Assembly (NCBI GenBank): GCA_002385985.1
Contig: DGEO01000022.1
Span: forward strand, 54,988-63,530
From: Anaerolineaceae bacterium UBA3924
Lineage (GTDB): Bacteria > Chloroflexota > Anaerolineae > Anaerolineales > Anaerolineaceae
Length of the DNA stretch: 8,543 bases
Direction: 5' to 3'
Below, one piece after another: positions 4,633 through 8,543 of this stretch. Every line of letters starts with the position of its first letter. The first letter of the stretch is position 1. Made by a program: the position numbers and the translations under genes. The notes below the pieces were generated by a model. That model ran no database searches. It saw only the letters and a program-made list of their open reading frames with translations, and was not told where the DNA came from.

Positions 4633-6236
4633 ACGCCGTCCACTGGGTCCGCTCCCGGCAGGAGGAGAGCGAGCTGGTCTACTGGCTCTCGGTCGTCGCC
4701 TACGATCCCCGCGACCGTTCGCTCAACAACCGGCTGTATCTGATCTACATCGTCGTCTTCTTCGCCGTGTGGATCTTCGCCGTGCTGACCCTGTTCGCCG
4801 GGGGAGGGGCGGTGATCCTGCAGGCCGTCAGCCCGGCCGACCCGGCCGGAGCAGCGGCCTGGCTGCTGGCGGTGCTTCTGGCCGCCTGGGGATTATTTGC
4901 ATTACGGTCGGCGCTGCGGCGCAGCCCGGTGGTGTTTACGGAGGAGGACGGGCTGCTGCTCGGCCAGACCCCGGTCAGTCGGCGGGCGGTGGTCCTGCGC
5001 TGGCTGTGGCTGCCCTGGATTAAAAATGCGCTGCCGTTCTGGCTGGCGGCGGTCACGCTCGGGTTCTCGCTGATCGAGGCCACCGTGCCCGGGGAGATGG
5101 GGCTGCAGCACCTGCCGGAGTACATCGTTCACGGGGTGCGCGCCTGGCTGCCCTTTGTCCCCGCGCACCTGGGGCTGTTCACGCTGGTCTGGGTGGCCGG
5201 CGTCGCCCGGCTGCACCGGGATCAGGAACGCCGCTGGATCATCCTTCCGGCGCTCGCGCTGGCGGCAGTGCTGGTATTGCCTGCGCTCGGGCTTTACCCC
5301 GGGGAGGGCATCCTGCCTTCCGCCCTGCGGCAGCTGGCCGGGGTGCTGGCCTATCCGCTGCGCGCCGGGTTCCTGCCGGTCAGCCTGGGGCCGGCGCTGG
5401 CGGCCGGCTGGGGATTGGCGCTGGCGGCGCTGGCGCTGCTCTGGCAGGCGGCGGAAGGGTTCAGCCTGAGCCGGGCGGCGCAGGAAACGCGGGAAGGCGC
5501 GGAGATCACCTCGGCGATGCGCTACGGGCTGGCGGATTATGCCGCTGAGCGGCAGCTGCAGTCCCGGCTGGGGGTCGTGCGCAGGCCCTCGCGGCTGCCG
5601 GCGGTGCCCGGGCCGGCTTCGCTGGTATGGAAGGATTTGATACAGGCGCGGCGTTCACTCCGCGCTGCCGAAGTGATGGACTGGATCGGCCTTGTGGGCG
5701 CCGCGCTGAGCTTCTCGCTGCTGCCGGACCCCGGCAGCCGGATGCTGGCGCTGGGGTTCTGGTCGCTCCAGGTGGGCAAGGTGACGTCCGCCCGCCTGCG
5801 CAGTGATCTGTCCGTCTGGCCGCTGACCCGCCAGCTGCCCGTCACCGCCCGCTCGCTGCTGGTGCTGGACGCCGCTCCGTCCCTCGGGCTGGCTCTGGTG
5901 CTCAGCCTGGCGGCGCTGGGCGCCGGGGCGGCTGCGGGAGCTCCGGCCTGGGCCTGGGTGTTGGTGCTGCCGGGAGCGGCGATTTCGGCCGCCGGGTCAG
6001 CCGCGTACGACATTCTGCGGCGGGCACGCGCTGACCTGCTGATGAACGGCTCGGCCCCGGCGGTCAGCTCCACCGGCATCATCATGGGCGCGGCCTGCGT
6101 GCTGGCTCCTGCCGCGGGGCTGCTGTGGATGCCCGGTCCGGCCGGGCTGCTGGCTGCCGTGGCGGGCAGCCTGGCGCTGGCCGGGTTGTGCCTGCGGCTG
6201 GCGGAGCGCTCTTACGGACGGATTGGCGGCGATTGA
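4629..6236 (+). CDS. Membrane protein, probable ABC transporter permease partner
   Basis: A 535-residue polytopic membrane protein whose ATG overlaps the ATPase stop codon by 4 bp, with AGGTGGAG (4613-4620) as ribosome binding site inside the ATPase gene. I see about 11-12 hydrophobic segments, at roughly 37-57, 74-93, 132-150, 173-193, 203-222, 252-273, 350-366, 372-386, 409-434, 441-459, 482-500 and 503-521. A long hydrophilic stretch at about 274-345 divides it into two halves, each with a similar cytosolic element: QTPVSRRAVVL (113-123) and QLPVTARSLLV (402-412), each followed by a hydrophobic segment. This suggests an internally duplicated or fused permease that could supply both membrane halves. 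Such P-S/T-R elements before a helix are seen in ABC-2 type permeases. I do not recognise a specific family; the role rests mainly on coupling with the ATPase. Extreme Leu/Ala bias makes remote similarity unreliable. Confidence 0.78.
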   Translation: MNAVHWVRSRQEESELVYWLSVVAYDPRDRSLNNRLYLIYIVVFFAVWIFAVLTLFAGGGAVILQAVSPADPAGAAAWLLAVLLAAWGLFALRSALRRSPVVFTEEDGLLLGQTPVSRRAVVLRWLWLPWIKNALPFWLAAVTLGFSLIEATVPGEMGLQHLPEYIVHGVRAWLPFVPAHLGLFTLVWVAGVARLHRDQERRWIILPALALAAVLVLPALGLYPGEGILPSALRQLAGVLAYPLRAGFLPVSLGPALAAGWGLALAALALLWQAAEGFSLSRAAQETREGAEITSAMRYGLADYAAERQLQSRLGVVRRPSRLPAVPGPASLVWKDLIQARRSLRAAEVMDWIGLVGAALSFSLLPDPGSRMLALGFWSLQVGKVTSARLRSDLSVWPLTRQLPVTARSLLVLDAAPSLGLALVLSLAALGAGAAAGAPAWAWVLVLPGAAISAAGSAAYDILRRARADLLMNGSAPAVSSTGIIMGAACVLAPAAGLLWMPGPAGLLAAVAGSLALAGLCLRLAERSYGRIGGD

Positions 6237-6260
6237 AACCGCGGTCTGAAGAGAAGGGGA

Positions 6261-6266
6261 TAGAAT
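6261..6266 (+). promoter_or_regulatory. Candidate -10 element for the dikinase-like gene
   Basis: TAGAAT at 6261-6266 lies in the 59-bp gap after the permease stop. TTGAAA (6233-6238) overlaps that stop but is 22 bp away, too far for a normal -35. The start would be near 6273, leaving a leader of about 23 nt. Read-through from the ABC genes is equally possible, as no terminator is seen. Confidence 0.3.
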
Positions 6267-6270
6267 GAAG

Positions 6271-6291
6271 TCATCCTGATCTGAAGGATGG
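6271..6291 (+). promoter_or_regulatory. Small hairpin covering the ribosome binding site
   Basis: TCATCCT (6271-6277) can pair with AGGATGG (6285-6291), seven pairs including one T-G wobble, around a 7-nt loop. The right arm contains most of the Shine-Dalgarno AAGGA (6284-6288) of the gene starting at 6296. If formed, the hairpin would lower translation initiation. The loop holds no ligand-binding motif I recognise. Confidence 0.3.
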
Positions 6292-6295
6292 CCTG

Positions 6296-8543
6296 ATGGC
6301 TTCGCTTCCCCCTGCTCCCTGGAAACTGCCGTTCACTTCTGAACAGGCCTCGCTGGCGCTGGCCGGCGGCAAGGGCGCCAACCTGGCCCGCCTGACCCGC
6401 GCCGGCTTCCCCGTCCCGCCTGGTTTTGTGCTCACCACCCGGGCGTATCTGCATTTTGTCGCGGCGAACGATCTGCAGCCGCGCATCGATGCCGCGCTGG
6501 CGGAGTATACCGGCGGCGAGGGCAGTCCGGAGGAGCTGGAGGCAGTCTCCGCCCGCATCCGCGCGATGTTCGCCGCCGCGCCGGTCCCGGCGGAAATTGA
6601 CTCCGCGCTGCGAGAAGCGTACGCGGAGCTGGGGCGGCCGGCCGCGGCAGTGCGCTCTTCGGCAACCGCGGAGGATCTGCCGGGCCTGTCCTTCGCCGGA
6701 CAGCAGGACACCTTCCTCAACGTGCAGGGCGAGGAGGCGCTGCTGCAGGCGGTGGTGCGCTGCTGGTCCAGCCTTTGGACGGCCCGGGCCATCGGCTACC
6801 GCCGGCGCAGCGGCATTCCGCACAGCGATGCGGCCCTGGCCGTGGTGGTACAGCTGATGGTCCCCGGCGAGGTCTCCGGCGTGCTCTTCACTGCCAATCC
6901 GCTCAACGGGCTGCGGACGGAGACGGTCATCGACGCCGCCTGGGGACTGGGCGAGGCGCTGGTCGCAGGTCTGGTGGAGCCGGACCATTACGTGGTGGAC
7001 CCACATCAGGGCCGGATCCTTTCCCGCTCGCTTGGCAGCAAGGCGCTGTCCGTGCGCGGGCAGGAGGGCGGCGGGACGGTGCAGGTCCGTGAAGAGGCCG
7101 GTCAGCGCCAGGCCCTCAGCGACGAGCAGATTCTCGCCCTGGCCCGGCTGGGGAAGCAGGTGGAAGCGGCGCTGGGCGGTCCGCAGGATATCGAGTGGGC
7201 GCTGGCGGGGGATGCGCTCCACCTGCTGCAGGCGCGGCCCATCACCACGCTGTTCCCCCTTCCCGAAGGGATGCCGCCCGAGCCGCTGCGGGTGATGTTT
7301 TCGGTCGGCGCGGTGCAGGGCATGCTGGACCCCATCACCCCGCTGGGCCGGGATGTGCTGGGCGCGATCATTGCCGCCGGAGGGACCCTGCTGGGCTACC
7401 GGGCCGGCTGGCGGCCTGAAGGCGTGGTTTACACCGCCGGAGAGCGCCTGTGGGCGGACATCGCGGCGGCATTCCGCAGCCCCATCGCGCGCAAGGCGCT
7501 TCCCCGGGTGATGGGGATGGTAGAGCCGGGCCTGGTCCCCTCGCTGGATGAGGTGCTGGCGGATCCGCGCCTGCGCCCCGGCAGGCGGCCCATTTCCTTC
7601 ACCTCGCTGCGGCGTCTGGTGCGGTTCGCCTTTCCCATAGCCTGGAACGTGGCCCGCAACCTGCGCGCTCCGGCCGCCCGCCGCGCCTGGATCGTCGCCC
7701 GGGGTGAAGCGCTGCTGGCGGATTTTTCGGCGCGCTGTGAGGCCATCCAGGGGGACCGTCACGAGCGCCTGTGCCAGCGCCTGGAGTTGATCACCGAAGT
7801 GATCCCGGCCATCATCCCCGGGCAGCTGCGTCTTTTTCTCTCCGGGGTTGCCTCGGGGATGGCGTCTCTCTACCAGCTGAACGCCGCCGCCCGCCGCGGA
7901 AACGGGGGGACTGGCGGCCTGGACGAGCGTGTGCTGGAGGTCACCCGCGGCCTGCCGGACAACCCGACCACAGAGATGGACCTGAAGCTGTGGCGCGCCG
8001 CGCAGGCGCTGCAGCGCGATACGCAGTCACGTGAGGCTTTTTCCACCCGCCCGGCGAAAGACCTGGCCGCCGCCTGGCTGAAAGGTGCGCTGCCCCCGGC
8101 GGCGCAGGCGATCTGCGATGACTTTCTGGCTCAGTACGGCGGCCGCGGCCTGGCGGAAATCGACCTGGGCCGCCCCCGCTGGCGGGAGGAGCCGGCCTAT
8201 GTGATGGAAACGCTGGCCGCCTACCTGCGCATCCAGAATCCGGATGCCGCGCCGGATGCGGTTTTCGCCCGTTCGGCAGAACAGGCTGCCGCGGCGGTCG
8301 AGGCGCTGGCCGGGGAGGCGGGCTGGTTCAGGGCGCGGCTGGTGCGCTTCTTCGCCGGCCGGGCGCGGGTGCTGCTGGCGCTTCGCGAGGTCCCCAAGTT
8401 TTTCTTTGTGCGCCTGCTGGCCCGGGTACGTTGGGCGCTGCTGGAAAGCGGGCAGGAGTTCGCCGCCAGCGGCGAGATCGAGCGCCCGGACGATCTGTTC
8501 TACCTGCATCTGGACGAGCTGTTTTCGCTGGCCGCCGGGCAGC
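6296..8543 (+). CDS. PEP synthase/rifampicin phosphotransferase-like ATP-grasp dikinase, 3' truncated
   Basis: The frame is open from the ATG at 6296 (AAGGA at 6284-6288, 7-nt spacing) to the window edge: 749 residues without a stop. Residues about 10-320 are a PPDK N-terminal ATP-binding domain: GGKGANLARL with Lys26, PVPPGFVLTT, VRSSATAEDLPGLSFAGQQ with Arg120, VVQLMVPGEVSGVLFTANP with Gln186, WGLGEALVAG, and DIEWAL...LLQARPIT with Glu300, Gln312 and Arg314. The ATP-site residues are all present. Next comes a long, mostly helical region with LDPITPLG (344-351), YGGRG...EIDLGRPRW (614-629) and DDLFYLHLDEL (732-742), marks of the RPH-like branch. Canonical PEP synthase has its phosphohistidine motif (TSHAAI type) near residue 420; none occurs here, so the histidine domain should lie beyond the window, as in rifampicin phosphotransferase (about 870 residues). 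The product likely splits ATP to AMP and Pi and phosphorylates an unknown acceptor through a swivelling His. The substrate, whether pyruvate, an antibiotic or other, is undetermined. Confidence 0.88.
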   Translation, partial: MASLPPAPWKLPFTSEQASLALAGGKGANLARLTRAGFPVPPGFVLTTRAYLHFVAANDLQPRIDAALAEYTGGEGSPEELEAVSARIRAMFAAAPVPAEIDSALREAYAELGRPAAAVRSSATAEDLPGLSFAGQQDTFLNVQGEEALLQAVVRCWSSLWTARAIGYRRRSGIPHSDAALAVVVQLMVPGEVSGVLFTANPLNGLRTETVIDAAWGLGEALVAGLVEPDHYVVDPHQGRILSRSLGSKALSVRGQEGGGTVQVREEAGQRQALSDEQILALARLGKQVEAALGGPQDIEWALAGDALHLLQARPITTLFPLPEGMPPEPLRVMFSVGAVQGMLDPITPLGRDVLGAIIAAGGTLLGYRAGWRPEGVVYTAGERLWADIAAAFRSPIARKALPRVMGMVEPGLVPSLDEVLADPRLRPGRRPISFTSLRRLVRFAFPIAWNVARNLRAPAARRAWIVARGEALLADFSARCEAIQGDRHERLCQRLELITEVIPAIIPGQLRLFLSGVASGMASLYQLNAAARRGNGGTGGLDERVLEVTRGLPDNPTTEMDLKLWRAAQALQRDTQSREAFSTRPAKDLAAAWLKGALPPAAQAICDDFLAQYGGRGLAEIDLGRPRWREEPAYVMETLAAYLRIQNPDAAPDAVFARSAEQAAAAVEALAGEAGWFRARLVRFFAGRARVLLALREVPKFFFVRLLARVRWALLESGQEFAASGEIERPDDLFYLHLDELFSLAAGQ

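Noticed and set aside
6212..7762. 516-residue open frame on the minus strand opposite the dikinase gene
   Set aside because: The plus-strand frame encodes unmistakable ATP-grasp motifs; the antisense product is compositionally biased and has no ribosome binding site or motif I recognise.
6296..8543. Canonical PEP synthase PpsA for gluconeogenesis from lactate
   Set aside because: The phosphohistidine motif expected near residue 420 is absent through residue 749 and the middle region has RPH-like marks; kept only as an alternative.
1..8543. CRISPR array, insertion sequence or toxin-antitoxin/defence module
   Set aside because: No regularly spaced repeats, terminal inverted repeats, transposase motifs or defence-gene motifs were found on either strand.

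Overview
The window is GC-rich (I estimate about two thirds G+C or more), densely coding bacterial chromosome. A GerMN-type lipoprotein, an LctP-family permease, an ABC-2-like transporter pair and an RPH-like ATP-grasp protein, with GTG/TTG start possibilities and sigma70-type promoters, fit Chloroflexota (perhaps Anaerolineae). That assignment is inference. I see no transposase, integrase, phage gene or CRISPR array.

Layout. Positions 1-133 hold an unassigned structured stretch ending in a hairpin that can terminate transcription both ways. On the minus strand follow tRNA-Arg(GCG) (208-135), with its own good promoter, and a GerMN-domain lipoprotein (889-284). A 245-bp divergent region then leads to the plus-strand genes: lactate/glycolate permease (1135-2739), tRNA-Asn(GTT) (2797-2869) with a perfect-consensus promoter and a strong terminator, a beta-hydroxyacid dehydrogenase-family reductase (3048-3917), an ABC ATPase (3982-4632) overlapping by 4 bp with its membrane partner (4629-6236), and a long ATP-grasp/dikinase gene (from 6296) cut off by the window end.

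Working together. The permease imports a 2-hydroxyacid (lactate or glycolate). The reductase resembles glyoxylate/succinic semialdehyde reductases, so a loose link through small hydroxyacids is possible, but a terminator separates the two genes. The ATPase and permease clearly form one translationally coupled transporter. The last gene looks at first like phosphoenolpyruvate synthase, which would suit growth on lactate. Its domain order argues against this: the N-terminal ATP-binding domain is followed by about 430 residues without the phosphohistidine motif, as in rifampicin phosphotransferase. Its substrate cannot be told from sequence.

Most of the window is ordinary. The points most worth a second look are the RPH-like dikinase, the GCG anticodon of tRNA-Arg, the unassigned structured stretch at the left edge, and the repeat structure in the permease promoter. 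No wholly new system is evident.
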